Source: UBA10438 sp044238605 (GTDB lineage Bacteria > Bacteroidota > Ignavibacteria > Kapaibacteriales > Kapaibacteriaceae). From it: a DNA stretch of 64,000 nt. The notes under the pieces are model-generated. The model was not told the origin of the DNA and searched no databases. It saw nothing but the letters and a program-made list of their open reading frames with translations. Position numbers and translations under genes: made by a program. Where the stretch lies: NCBI GenBank assembly GCA_044238605.1, contig JBIICY010000005.1, positions 62,001-126,000 on the forward strand. The letters are read 5' to 3'. Shown here in pieces: positions 51,410-61,513 of this stretch (position 1 is the stretch's first letter; each line of letters opens with the position of its first letter).

Positions 51410-51441
51410 TTTGGTGGGAACGTACCGATAACCTATATTTG
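51410..51441 (+). promoter_or_regulatory. Bacteroidota-type promoter for the TPR gene
   Basis: TTTG at 51410-51413, a 20-base spacer, and an exact -7 box TATATTTG at 51434-51441. This is the best promoter match in the window. It leaves a leader of about 110 bases before ATG 51562. Confidence 0.6.
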
Positions 51442-51561
51442 CGAGTCTATCTCACTGCGCAGAGTGCGTACCTACGTGTGCGTACACCTCTGCAGATAAG
51501 AAATGGCAATGCTTTTTGACGGCGGAAGAACTCCGTAGTCAGTACTGATTTTGGGGAGTGC

Positions 51562-52275
51562 ATGAGCACACAAGACATAGACAACATCACCGAGAGCCCC
51601 GTATCAACTGGGCCTGCGGCAACTGATGCAGCGGTAGATTTCTTCTCACAGCAGTGGAAGATGATTGCCGGTGTTGTTGGCGTAGTAGTGGTGGTCGTAG
51701 CTGGCTACTTCTACATGGAGCATCAAAACAGCGAATTGAACATCGAGGGTCTGACACACATCTCACGTGTGCGTATGCCCTATGACATGGGACAGTTCGA
51801 ATTGGCGCTGACTGGTCAGGGTCTTCCTCCAATGGACGGACAGCCTGTGAAGGGGCTTGTTGCAATCAGCGACGAATTCTCTGGAACTGCAGCTGGTGAA
51901 ACAGCGGCGTTGATGGCCGGCAATGCATATATCAACCTAGGTAAAGCTTCTGAAGCAACTGCTCAGTTCGAAAAGGCATCTTCATCCAAGTCGATTGTAG
52001 TCCAAGTTGGTGCATTGCAAGGACTTGCGGCGGCTCTAGAGCTTGGAAAGAACTTCGCAGAAGCGGCGGCAAAGTACGAAGAGGCAGCTACGAAGGCCCA
52101 AGAAAGTGGTCTTGAAGAGCAGTGTTATCTAAGTGCGGCTGCCTGCTATGAAGAAGCCAACAACAAAGAAAAAGCAACGGAATTGTACCGACTGATCGTC
52201 AAGAAATTCGAAATGTCAGAAGTAGCTGCATCTGCAAAATCAGGTTTGGCGCGTCTTGGCACGGCAATTGATTAG
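51562..52275 (+). CDS. Membrane-anchored TPR protein (YfgM-like)
   Basis: A 237-aa protein with a cytoplasmic N-terminus, one membrane helix at about residues 33-51 (IAGVVGVVVVVVAGYFY) and tetratricopeptide-type helix pairs at about 105-230. Examples are MAGNAYINLGKASEATAQFEKA and AACYEEANNKEKATELYRLI, each as consecutive short pieces. The layout (N-terminal anchor, periplasmic TPR) matches YfgM/PpiD-associated proteins, a group linked to envelope chaperone work, but the match is by layout only. It has its own promoter and a weak terminator, immediately upstream of the large surface-protein block. Confidence 0.72.
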   Translation: MSTQDIDNITESPVSTGPAATDAAVDFFSQQWKMIAGVVGVVVVVVAGYFYMEHQNSELNIEGLTHISRVRMPYDMGQFELALTGQGLPPMDGQPVKGLVAISDEFSGTAAGETAALMAGNAYINLGKASEATAQFEKASSSKSIVVQVGALQGLAAALELGKNFAEAAAKYEEAATKAQESGLEEQCYLSAAACYEEANNKEKATELYRLIVKKFEMSEVAASAKSGLARLGTAID

Positions 52276-52276
52276 T

Positions 52277-52305
52277 AAAATCGGGCGGTTTCGCCATTTT
52301 TCTGT
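52277..52305 (+). terminator. Weak terminator after the TPR gene
   Basis: A short G/C stem (GGCG 52284-52287 with CGCC 52292-52295) flanked by A-rich and T-rich arms and followed by attttt. The stem is short, so confidence is limited. Confidence 0.4.
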
Positions 52306-52365
52306 TTTGAGCAAATGAAAAGCGTGAAAAAATTAAAGTATAAGGTTTTTACAACTGGAGGTTGT

Positions 52366-55300
52366 ATGCAACGTTGGTTTCGTCTGAGCAGCTTGCTGCT
52401 TGTGCTAACCGCGGCATTTAATGTAGCCCAGGCGGCATATGTTGAAGTCCGTGGTAGTCTTCCTCCGGGTGCGGTGCGCGTATTCGTACGTGACACCGTG
52501 TATCGTATTAGTGGCACGTACACCATTGGTGGAACGCTTCTGATCGAGCCCGGAACAACAGTTGAGTTTATGCCAAACGGTCGTTTGGTTGACTCAACAG
52601 GTGGTCGAATCATTGCTGATGGTCGTGCGTCTGCGACGTACAACCCAACAGCGGTGAATCCACTGGTTCCGCCGTACACTGGATATGACGACCTGTCATA
52701 TTTTGGTGCAGCAGGAGTCGTCTCGTCGACGATCTCTACAGAACCAACGATTCACCCGTCGAAGTATTCGACAATCTTTAACGTGAATCTTGGCACAAAT
52801 GTCAACCTCCAAGGTTTGACACCTGCCCAAGCGATCATGTACAAGGCAGCCCGCCTTGAACTCGGTTCGGTGATTTCAGCGATCCGTCTCAATGCATGGT
52901 TCCGCCCAACAGGTGCTGGTATTAATGTTACGCCTGGACGTATCACGTTCAAGGCTGGTGACGTTAATACGTTCTCACGTGAATGGGGTCACATCGTAGT
53001 GCTCCCAGGTGCACGTGCTGCGTTTTTCCGCGATGTTGACTTTGTCAACTTCCGTAAGGACACAACAGTAGACAATCGCCCAGTTTACCTTGCGAACAGC
53101 AATGGTCAAGCATTCACTGCAGCTCAGGCTGAAACAGCGAATGCTGGTCTGCTCGATGCAACAAACGGTGGTGGTGGTGCGATCACAACATTCTCCTCAC
53201 GCACATGGATTGTAGGATGTAACTTCCGCAACAACATGTCGCGCTATCGTGGTGGTGCTGTTCAGATCCTCCAAGCTCCAGCTGACACGTATTCAGGTAC
53301 GCAGCTTCAGCTTTACCCAGCAGTTTCAACAGGATTCCTTTCGGCTCTTCCAAAGTATCCTGCTACAGTTAACCCATTCATGACAGACCCAGTAACAGGC
53401 GCTCCGATTTCTTCGGGTCTTCCTATTACTGACTGGGCTTACGATGCAAATCCAGAAACGATGTCAGATGTTGATCGCCAGTCGATCGATGATGCTCGTT
53501 TGGCATTGTACCTTGGCCGTATTCGTCAGTCACGTTTTACGGGCAACCATGTATTGCTTTCAGATGTAGATACAGTGCGTATCGGTGGTATTCGCGTTGT
53601 AACAGATGCAAACCGTGCCGCAACCGTATTTGCTAACACCAACCGTTCACAAAAGAACGAAGCATTTGGTGGAGCCATCTACGTTTCAGGTCGTACACCA
53701 ATGGTAGTCGGTATTGGTGTTAACGATTTCCAAGGCAAAGACACAATGGAGTTCAACAGTAACTATGTTACTAACCGTCAGCCTGCTACACCAAACGGAA
53801 ACTCAGTTTCTCAAGGTGCTCGCGGTGGTGCCGTGTATGTTGGAAACCAGACAAGCGTGATCTTCGCAGGTCGTTATACAACAAACAAGACAGAAACTCC
53901 ATACATCACAACACTTGCATCAACAGGTGCTACTTCCGTAGGAAACTTCTCTAAGGGTGGCGCTATCTATGCATCAACAGGTGCATGGCAGATTCAAGTA
54001 CGTGGAAATCTCGACAATAACCCACCAACACACTTCCTTGGCAATTCGTCAGCACGTGGTGGTGCGATTTTTGTAGAAAACGGCACTAACGACAACGCTG
54101 TATCACCATGGATTGGTGGTTCAGACGGAATCATTACTGCTCGCAATTATGGTTTCAACATCAAGTTCCGCGACAACCGCGCTTCAGTAGATGGTGGTGC
54201 TATCTATACAGCACGCAACATGTACATGTATGGTGCCGGTGGCGCATCGGGTCCACTTTGGATCTATGGAACGAACTATGGTGTAGAATTCCAAAACAAC
54301 ACAGCTAACTTCTCAGGTGGTGCTATCAGCGTTCAGATTCCTCAGAATCTGCCAATCGCTCGCCGCACACTGCGTTTTGTTCGTGGTCACTTCCTTAACA
54401 ACCGCGTTGGTCAGGTTGCATCTAATCTTGCAGCTGAAGTACGCGGTGGTGGTGCTATCTATACGATCAATGCAGACCTCAACGTAGTAAAGGGTGTTGA
54501 ATTCCGCGCTAACAAGGCATGGAACGGTAACGGTGGTGCCATCGCGGTTGTAACACCAGATACGCTTACACGTAAGCGTCTGATGGTTACAGATATGGAT
54601 GAAATCACATATGATGTGAACGGTGTTGCAACTGGTTACAACCCACGCAACGACATCTTTACATTCCAGACGGCTTCACCTCGTCCAGATGAGCGCATGC
54701 TTACTCGTTTCTACGAAAACGAAGCATATGCAAACCCAGACCGTCAAGGTTCAGGTGCTACTCAGCGTGGCGATATCAAGATCACACACCCAGGAACAAC
54801 TCTTCGTGAAAACGGAACTGGTCTTGGTGGTGCACTTTACATCCTTGATAGCATCCGTGTTCGTGTAGACACATTCTCATTCGATCGTGTTCGTATGCAA
54901 AACAACGTTGCATACAGCGGTGCTGGTATGTATTCAGATAATTACGATCTCAAGCTCGCTATGGCGCGCTGTTTGATCACTGGAAACAAGGCAACGTCAA
55001 CAATCGGTCGTACACAAGACGTGATCGATGGACCAATCGTAAACAACACAAACGCAGCGTCAAGCGATCTCGCAGGTGCAGTTCTGTTTGGTGAAGTTAC
55101 AGGTCCACTTCCATGGAAGACATACAGCTACGCATCAAACTCTATTTATGACAACGATGCTCGCTTTATCATCCGTCTACCAGACGCACAAGACACTAAG
55201 GGTGTTCTTGCTGGAACAACAGGAATTGGTTTCGGTGGTGTTGATACACTCCGTGGCAACTACTGGGGCCGCACAGAAGCCAACGTAAACACGATTCTTC

Positions 55301-58300
55301 CTAGCACGCCGAATACATCTTCTTTCGGTCGCGTTCAAGAAACGTTCTTCATCGCTGGCAACGGCAAGACACACATGCGTTTCGTACGTCAAGGTTCAAC
55401 AAACCCTACAGAACAGGGTCCATTTGAATCAGATTGGCGCTACACGTACGCACCAGTAGCAATTGGTGTTATCCCAGATACACTCCTTCTCGAAGGCCGT
55501 ATCTATGATATCTTCGACAAGGGTACAGACATCAAGACGGCAGATTATTCAAGCCGTCGTATGTCACCAATTGAAGACTTTGCAGTTGGTATTCCTCCAA
55601 CACTTAAGCTGTACAACGATCCTGCGCAGCCTTCATACGAAAAGTATGTAAAGCGCATGACGCGTAACCCATACGATGCTGATGTCCATGCAGATGTTGC
55701 AGCAGTTCAAACTGAATTTGTTGGAAATCATCCAATCGGATACCCAGTGTTTCTCGAAGCTCGTGCTGACTACAGCGGAACAGCTGAAATCAGTAACAAC
55801 GATGCACGCGTAATCAACGAATCTGTATTCTTCGTGATCAATGAGCGCACAGGTGATTATATCCGTGTAAACATGGCTCAGAAGACTCTTACGGATTCTA
55901 TCTTCCGCTCACGTGTAGAACTCGTTCCAGATTCATCAAATGGTGGAGATCCAAACATTCGTCGCGCCTATGAAGGTCTTGCAACGTATGGTACTGGTGC
56001 AACACTTCTCTCTTTCCTCGTAGACAATGCTATTGCTGAGGATTCTTCAGCTCTGCAAGGTCGTCGTTGGGAAGGTTCAACACAACTTGGTGAACTCGGT
56101 GGTGCTAACTTCCGCCTCGGAAACCGTCCAGCACTTCCAGTGTCAAACGGTGGTACGGAAACGTATTATGGTGGTGAGCGTTATCGCGCCCTTCCAGTAC
56201 GTGATGGTGACCAAGTAACAATCGTGTCTCGTACGATTCTTTGGAAAGACGGTGTTGTAGATGCTATCAAGGGTGCTCTTAGCTTCACAGTTGGTAACAA
56301 TACCAACCCACCAGTGTTCACTGGTGCAGCTGACACACTCCCAACGTCTCCACTTCTCCACCCAGAATATCGCAATCGCGTGTTTGTAACGGAAAACCGT
56401 TTGTACACGCCTATCACAGCAGCTCAGTCACCACGCGGTGGCGGTCAGCCTAGCTGGTTCAACGAACCACCAAGCTACCCAGCAGATGTAAACAACCAGC
56501 CAATCCCTGGTCGCGATCTGTTTGAGCGTGATTCTATCTTCTCGATCACAGCAGTTGATGTAAACAAGTTCTATGATCCACGTGTAGTAAGAAATGCAGG
56601 CGACAATGCTCAGCTATCGTACTTCTGGAGCATCAAGACAGGTAACAGTGGTCTTCGTTACTGGTTGCGTGACACGTTGATTCGTGCAAACGCTGCAAAC
56701 AACAACCCAAGCTGGGGTGCTACTGGATATCGTATGTTCCGTGGCCGTCCAATCAACCCGTACATCGTTCCTGGTGGTGAGTTGGTAGAAGTTGTTGCGA
56801 AGAACTTCCCACCATCTGTTGAACTTGTTGATTCACTTCGCAAGAACAACTGGACTGAGCAGGAAATCGCACGTTGGGTATATATCTATCCATCGTACTT
56901 CCACGCTCAGGAGTATGACAATTCAACGCTTCCTAAGAATCAGCAGGATCCATCGAACACCAACGCTCGCTATCTGCAGCAGGATACTGTTAACTTCGGT
57001 TGGTTGGATTCAGTATCGTATCAGTTCCGCATCCACGTAGTAGACTCGATGCCACGCTTTATCTGGCGTCACAATGCTACAGGTGCAGCAGCTGTTACGT
57101 TCCAGAATATGCTTCGCGGTGACATCACAGTAGTTTTGGATCCAACAACAACAGATCCAGACGCATACGATGCAACAACTGGCACATACCGTGATACGCT
57201 TCGTTACACAACAACGACGTCACGTGTAGGTCGCAAGTTTATGCCGACTGGTGCTAACCCGAATAACATACTTACAGAAGAGTACAACGATCCATCACGT
57301 AACTACAATGACTCGTTGAACATCCACTTCGTAGCTAACCTTACAGACTCATTGCGCTTCAAGGCCGACATCAACACTGATGATGAGTTCGAGGATGCAG
57401 CTGCAGCAGATGCAAACCGTGCAATCGTTCAGAAGTTTGGCGCATGGGATTTCCGCTACGGCAAGACAGCATACGGTTTCGTGTCAACATCTGTACGTGA
57501 AAACCCAGGTGAAACATCACTTGATGACATCGTACAAGCTCGTCCAAGCTGGATGGCTACACGTTACATGCGTAAATACGCTGAGCCAGGTCAAGTGAGC
57601 CCATTCGGTGAAGATTTCACGACAAAGGGTCAAATCGATATTCGTATCGATCGTTCAAACGCGCTTGAGCTTCTCAAGCCAGTTAATGACTTCGATCCAG
57701 GCAGCCCAATCAACGGTGATCTCAATGTCGACACAGTAATGTCGGTTCTCGTTAATGACGGACACGGTGGAATCAACACTCTCACACGTCGTCTCTTTGT
57801 TAACGTGCAGCCACGTCTTCTCGATGCAAATCTTGAGGATGCAATCGAAGACATTGACTATAATGTCCAATTGACAGACTCTGCACGTCGCATCAAGGTT
57901 TATGACCCGAACTTCGGTCAGGTCCAAAACTATGAGCTTATCTATGTTGGTGAGCAGCGTGACAGTGTGCCAGTTGATCCTTACTTCGCAGAGGCTGGTC
58001 AAATCGTGTTTGATGCATCACGCAAGACAACACCAAACTGGCTAAAGATCAACCCAACAAGTGGTCTGCTCTATGGCAAGCCAACTGTGACAGATCTTCC
58101 ATACTCTGACACAACTGTTAACGTAACAGTTCTTGTAACTGACGCTGGTGGTCTTCGTGATATCAAGACGTACACACTTAATGTGCGTGCCGTTAATCAC
58201 AAGCCGAGCATGCTTCAGTCACCAATCATCCGTTGCGTTGAAGCTGGTAAGGAATACACAGACAAGATTCGTGTGACAGATGTAGATCTCAAGCGCACGC

Positions 58301-59382
58301 AGGCTGGAAACGAAGAACTGACATTTACAGTTCTTGAGCCAGCAGGTTCATGGACATTTGCACCTGCTAAGCTTGCAAGTCCAATTGCTGACACGCAAGA
58401 GGTAACAGTTAGCACATCGAATCTCCAGGGTACTATCGAAAACGGTCGTATCAAGATCCGTATCGAAGTAACAGATCGTCAAGGTGAAAAGGATACACTG
58501 ACATATTCAGTTGCGGTATCTGCTCAGACACGTTTCTCAGCTGACATTCGCGTTGAAAATGCAATCGGTGGATGGCAGACACTCACATTCGGTGTAAGTG
58601 GCACTGAAATTGCAACACGTGGTGATGAAGCAGCGACCTTCGGTCGTCTTGATTCTAATTACTGCGAGTATGAATTGCCACCAGTTCCTTATACAGACGT
58701 ATTCGATGCGCGTTGGACAATCCCAACACGTAACGGTATCATCCGTAACATTCACCCATACTCGAACACTCCAGGTGAGTCGATCTTCCAAGGTCGTTTC
58801 CAAGCTGGTGGCGAAAACGGTGTGAGCTCATCATACTACCCTGTTAAGCTTTCATGGTGCCGTACGCAGATTCCAGCACGTGATGCACAGAACCCAGGTT
58901 CTTACTACATCCGTGATGATCAATCAAATGGTAGTCTGTTTGCATTCGACATGAAGACTGGTCAAGGTCGTTCAATAGCAGCAGTTCAGCATCGTGTATC
59001 AGCTGCAAATGATTGTGACACACTCGTGATCACATCGACAGCAATCGAAGGTTTCATCATCGTGTACGACTTCACAACAGATGTTGAAAACGGTGAAGAA
59101 ACACCTTCGACACTCGCGATCACAGGCGCAGCACCGAATCCGTTTACAACATCTACTCTTGTGAACTTCACAGTTCCAACAACATCGAAGGTTTCGGTTG
59201 AGATCTATGATGCAATTGGTAATCGCGTAGTTACACTTGCAAACGATGTCTTCAACCCTGGCTCGCACTCGGTTGAATGGAACGGCGCTGCAAACGGTGT
59301 TGCATTGTCTAACGGCATCTACACTGTCCGCGTGTCGGATGGAGCGAATACAACATCACAGCAGATCGTATTCGTACGCTAA
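52366..59382 (+). CDS. Giant T9SS beta-helix surface protein with chlamydial PMP-type repeats
   Basis: A 2338-aa exported protein, the largest in the window. The signal peptide covers about residues 1-22 (cleavage near NVAQA|A; AQ-cut also possible). Residues about 268-855 hold roughly a dozen repeats of the chlamydial polymorphic outer-membrane (Pmp) type, GGA[ILV] paired with F-x-x-N: FRNNMSRYRGGAVQ, FRDNRASVDGGAIYTA, FQNNTANFSGGAIS and FRANKAWNGNGGAIA. This pattern forms a right-handed beta-helix. A long middle part is unassigned. Near residues 1830-1945 lies an Ig-like He_PIG segment (GLLYGKPTVTD), and residues about 2253-2338 are a T9SS type A sorting domain (GAAPNPFTTSTLVNF, then LSNGIYTVRVSDG). 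GGAGG lies four bases before ATG 52366. Codon choice is strongly skewed (ACA, CCA, CGT), suggesting high expression. Adhesion or cell-wall structure is inferred. Confidence 0.82.
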   Translation: MQRWFRLSSLLLVLTAAFNVAQAAYVEVRGSLPPGAVRVFVRDTVYRISGTYTIGGTLLIEPGTTVEFMPNGRLVDSTGGRIIADGRASATYNPTAVNPLVPPYTGYDDLSYFGAAGVVSSTISTEPTIHPSKYSTIFNVNLGTNVNLQGLTPAQAIMYKAARLELGSVISAIRLNAWFRPTGAGINVTPGRITFKAGDVNTFSREWGHIVVLPGARAAFFRDVDFVNFRKDTTVDNRPVYLANSNGQAFTAAQAETANAGLLDATNGGGGAITTFSSRTWIVGCNFRNNMSRYRGGAVQILQAPADTYSGTQLQLYPAVSTGFLSALPKYPATVNPFMTDPVTGAPISSGLPITDWAYDANPETMSDVDRQSIDDARLALYLGRIRQSRFTGNHVLLSDVDTVRIGGIRVVTDANRAATVFANTNRSQKNEAFGGAIYVSGRTPMVVGIGVNDFQGKDTMEFNSNYVTNRQPATPNGNSVSQGARGGAVYVGNQTSVIFAGRYTTNKTETPYITTLASTGATSVGNFSKGGAIYASTGAWQIQVRGNLDNNPPTHFLGNSSARGGAIFVENGTNDNAVSPWIGGSDGIITARNYGFNIKFRDNRASVDGGAIYTARNMYMYGAGGASGPLWIYGTNYGVEFQNNTANFSGGAISVQIPQNLPIARRTLRFVRGHFLNNRVGQVASNLAAEVRGGGAIYTINADLNVVKGVEFRANKAWNGNGGAIAVVTPDTLTRKRLMVTDMDEITYDVNGVATGYNPRNDIFTFQTASPRPDERMLTRFYENEAYANPDRQGSGATQRGDIKITHPGTTLRENGTGLGGALYILDSIRVRVDTFSFDRVRMQNNVAYSGAGMYSDNYDLKLAMARCLITGNKATSTIGRTQDVIDGPIVNNTNAASSDLAGAVLFGEVTGPLPWKTYSYASNSIYDNDARFIIRLPDAQDTKGVLAGTTGIGFGGVDTLRGNYWGRTEANVNTILPSTPNTSSFGRVQETFFIAGNGKTHMRFVRQGSTNPTEQGPFESDWRYTYAPVAIGVIPDTLLLEGRIYDIFDKGTDIKTADYSSRRMSPIEDFAVGIPPTLKLYNDPAQPSYEKYVKRMTRNPYDADVHADVAAVQTEFVGNHPIGYPVFLEARADYSGTAEISNNDARVINESVFFVINERTGDYIRVNMAQKTLTDSIFRSRVELVPDSSNGGDPNIRRAYEGLATYGTGATLLSFLVDNAIAEDSSALQGRRWEGSTQLGELGGANFRLGNRPALPVSNGGTETYYGGERYRALPVRDGDQVTIVSRTILWKDGVVDAIKGALSFTVGNNTNPPVFTGAADTLPTSPLLHPEYRNRVFVTENRLYTPITAAQSPRGGGQPSWFNEPPSYPADVNNQPIPGRDLFERDSIFSITAVDVNKFYDPRVVRNAGDNAQLSYFWSIKTGNSGLRYWLRDTLIRANAANNNPSWGATGYRMFRGRPINPYIVPGGELVEVVAKNFPPSVELVDSLRKNNWTEQEIARWVYIYPSYFHAQEYDNSTLPKNQQDPSNTNARYLQQDTVNFGWLDSVSYQFRIHVVDSMPRFIWRHNATGAAAVTFQNMLRGDITVVLDPTTTDPDAYDATTGTYRDTLRYTTTTSRVGRKFMPTGANPNNILTEEYNDPSRNYNDSLNIHFVANLTDSLRFKADINTDDEFEDAAAADANRAIVQKFGAWDFRYGKTAYGFVSTSVRENPGETSLDDIVQARPSWMATRYMRKYAEPGQVSPFGEDFTTKGQIDIRIDRSNALELLKPVNDFDPGSPINGDLNVDTVMSVLVNDGHGGINTLTRRLFVNVQPRLLDANLEDAIEDIDYNVQLTDSARRIKVYDPNFGQVQNYELIYVGEQRDSVPVDPYFAEAGQIVFDASRKTTPNWLKINPTSGLLYGKPTVTDLPYSDTTVNVTVLVTDAGGLRDIKTYTLNVRAVNHKPSMLQSPIIRCVEAGKEYTDKIRVTDVDLKRTQAGNEELTFTVLEPAGSWTFAPAKLASPIADTQEVTVSTSNLQGTIENGRIKIRIEVTDRQGEKDTLTYSVAVSAQTRFSADIRVENAIGGWQTLTFGVSGTEIATRGDEAATFGRLDSNYCEYELPPVPYTDVFDARWTIPTRNGIIRNIHPYSNTPGESIFQGRFQAGGENGVSSSYYPVKLSWCRTQIPARDAQNPGSYYIRDDQSNGSLFAFDMKTGQGRSIAAVQHRVSAANDCDTLVITSTAIEGFIIVYDFTTDVENGEETPSTLAITGAAPNPFTTSTLVNFTVPTTSKVSVEIYDAIGNRVVTLANDVFNPGSHSVEWNGAANGVALSNGIYTVRVSDGANTTSQQIVFVR

Positions 59383-59393
59383 CGCTTATCTAC

Positions 59394-59421
59394 AGGGCCG
59401 GTTTTCGGACCGGCCCTATTT
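59394..59421 (+). terminator. Strong rho-independent terminator after the giant surface gene
   Basis: A perfect 9-bp G/C-rich stem (59394-59402 with 59409-59417), a six-base loop, then atttaaa. Confidence 0.75.
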
Positions 59422-59459
59422 AAACCGATTAAAAAACAGTGAAAACTTTTGGAGTATTT

Positions 59460-61499
59460 ATGAAGAAACAGGTATTGATTGCCTCGGCGATTGTACTCTG
59501 TTCATTCGCGATCGGTGCAGTAGAGGGCGTGGCACAGCAGATCTTTAACCAGTTCCGCCAGCCAAAGCTCGTAGTCGGTCTCCCATACAGGGATATTGAT
59601 GCCTGCCCTACATCGAGCCTGAACAAGACGATCATTCCTCCGTCGCAGTTCACACTTCCTCCTACGTATGTAAACGATCTCGATGATGGTTATGCATACA
59701 TCCAGTTTCCAAATGGAGAAACCTACAACTACAACGGGCGCCTCTACAGCGGTGTATACGTTAGTATCAACGGTTTCCTGACGTTTGATAATACAAAGTT
59801 GGTTCCTGCCAAGCAGTCAATCGGTTTGTTTATCAACTCTTCTTCTTACCCGGACAACGTTGTGTCGCCTTACTGGGGCGATCACCGCTTCCGTACAGCA
59901 ACAGACATTGCTCAAGGTTACATGCCTTCGCAGATTTCATGGGTAGTTGATGTTGATCGTGATGAGAATTGCGATACCATCAAGCCAGTCCGTCGTAGTG
60001 TGATCGTTCAGTGGAAGAATCTGAACATCAACGCTGCTAACATCAACTCTAGCGTCGGTAACTTCCAGGCTCGTTTGTATTTAGGCGGACAGGCTAACAA
60101 CAACCAAGGTGAAATTGAATTCGCTTATGGTCAAGTTGGCGGCAACCCATATACAAACAACACAACAGTTGTTACTCGTGGTGCCACAGTAGGTATCAAG
60201 GGTGATGGTGGTTTCCCTGGTTTCTTGTCAGATTTCTGGAACGGTCTTGTTTGGCAACCAAATGCTGGCTCAAACACACGTACTGATTCAACATCGGTAT
60301 GGCAGCCATCAGGTGGACGTTCAGATGGACGTATCCGTTTCGAGTCGATCATTTACTTGACATTTAGCGATTGGGGTTACGGCGATGCAGACACATCAGG
60401 TGCAGCTGCCGAACGTCATGCTGACCTGCCACAGAATCGCCGTGTTACAGTTAACGATGCACGCACAATTATGCGTTCAATCGTAACGCGTGTACCACTT
60501 GATTCAGTCTGGAAGCGTCAGGCATATCTTGCTGACGTTAACCACTCTGGTCGTTACTACTTTACGAAGCTCAACCGTAGCTTTACCGGAGATTCCATGG
60601 TTGGCAGTCAGATTATCATCTGGCGTCGTACCATCGACGTAGAGCAATTCTTCCCTGGTCAGGGCGTAGGTCCAAATACAGGTAAGCAAGTTGTTCGTGT
60701 TATGTATGAAGGTGATGGTCTTTATGGTGTAGACGGTCGTGCTCCAGACGTTAGCTCGTTGAACCAGATTTATTACGAAGCAAACGAGTATGATGCTGGT
60801 CTGATCATGCGTTATATCTCTGGTCGCCTTCCGTACTTGCCTTGGATCTATGACAATGACACATTGGGACCAGACTTCGGCAAGGTAGTTGAAGTGCGTG
60901 AAGCTTCAAACGTTAAGTTCGGCACACCATCTTCAATCGGCAATGGTCTAGTTCGTGTTCCTGTGTATCTAGACGGTGCTCATAAGGGTGCAATCGGTGT
61001 TCGCTTTACATCAGATGTAGAAATCGTTGATGTAACAAAGGGAAGCAACAACGTTATGGTAGATGCATCAACAGACCTTGTTGCTATTGCAGGCAATGGT
61101 ACGTTTGATGCAAATCAGCCACTTGCGTATGTGACAATGAAGGAATCAGGCGTAGCAAACATTTCTGATGTTCGCTTCAACGACAACATTGTTGGCGGTC
61201 ACACGGTAAATATGGTAGAGACAAACAACAACTCAGTTGCTGTCTATCCAAACCCAGTAGCATCATCAATGACTCTTGCTGTCAATGTTGTAACATCGGG
61301 ATCAATCAACGTTACAGTGTTTGATTCATTCGGCAAGCTGGTTTCGATCATCGCAAATGAAAACGTAGTACCTGGTACATTCACTGCTAGCTGGGATGGC
61401 AATGACAACAGCGGTAACGCTGTTGCAGCAGGAACATACATGGTACGCGTTGAAGGTGCCGGTGTAAGCACAACTCAGACATTTACAGTTGTACGTTAA
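59460..61499 (+). CDS. T9SS surface protein with dockerin-like and cohesin-like segments
   Basis: A 679-aa exported protein. The signal peptide ends GVA|Q (near residue 27/28). The N-terminal part (about 60-290) resembles nidogen-like/SO-type extracellular domains (GEIEFAYGQVGG, TVGIKGDGGFPGF). Near 306-365 two calcium-loop-like stretches, DADTSG and ADVNHSG, each followed by a helix, recall a dockerin pair, although inserts separate them; a weaker third one (YDAGLIMRYISG) lies near 445. Near 485-575 a cohesin-like beta-sandwich is suggested (VRVPVYLDGAHKGAIGVRF). Residues about 595-679 are a T9SS type A domain (VYPNPVASSMTLAV, then AAGTYMVRVEG). GGAG lies five bases before ATG 59460. Function is inferred: a surface scaffold or binding protein. 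Confidence 0.75.
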   Translation: MKKQVLIASAIVLCSFAIGAVEGVAQQIFNQFRQPKLVVGLPYRDIDACPTSSLNKTIIPPSQFTLPPTYVNDLDDGYAYIQFPNGETYNYNGRLYSGVYVSINGFLTFDNTKLVPAKQSIGLFINSSSYPDNVVSPYWGDHRFRTATDIAQGYMPSQISWVVDVDRDENCDTIKPVRRSVIVQWKNLNINAANINSSVGNFQARLYLGGQANNNQGEIEFAYGQVGGNPYTNNTTVVTRGATVGIKGDGGFPGFLSDFWNGLVWQPNAGSNTRTDSTSVWQPSGGRSDGRIRFESIIYLTFSDWGYGDADTSGAAAERHADLPQNRRVTVNDARTIMRSIVTRVPLDSVWKRQAYLADVNHSGRYYFTKLNRSFTGDSMVGSQIIIWRRTIDVEQFFPGQGVGPNTGKQVVRVMYEGDGLYGVDGRAPDVSSLNQIYYEANEYDAGLIMRYISGRLPYLPWIYDNDTLGPDFGKVVEVREASNVKFGTPSSIGNGLVRVPVYLDGAHKGAIGVRFTSDVEIVDVTKGSNNVMVDASTDLVAIAGNGTFDANQPLAYVTMKESGVANISDVRFNDNIVGGHTVNMVETNNNSVAVYPNPVASSMTLAVNVVTSGSINVTVFDSFGKLVSIIANENVVPGTFTASWDGNDNSGNAVAAGTYMVRVEGAGVSTTQTFTVVR

Positions 61500-61513
61500 C
61501 ACCTGACAGTTAG

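Noticed and set aside
53840..54560. Repeated ggtggtgctatctat-type strings as a DNA repeat or CRISPR-like array
   Set aside because: They encode the GGAIY repeats of the beta-helix protein; spacing varies with the protein and there are no spacers.
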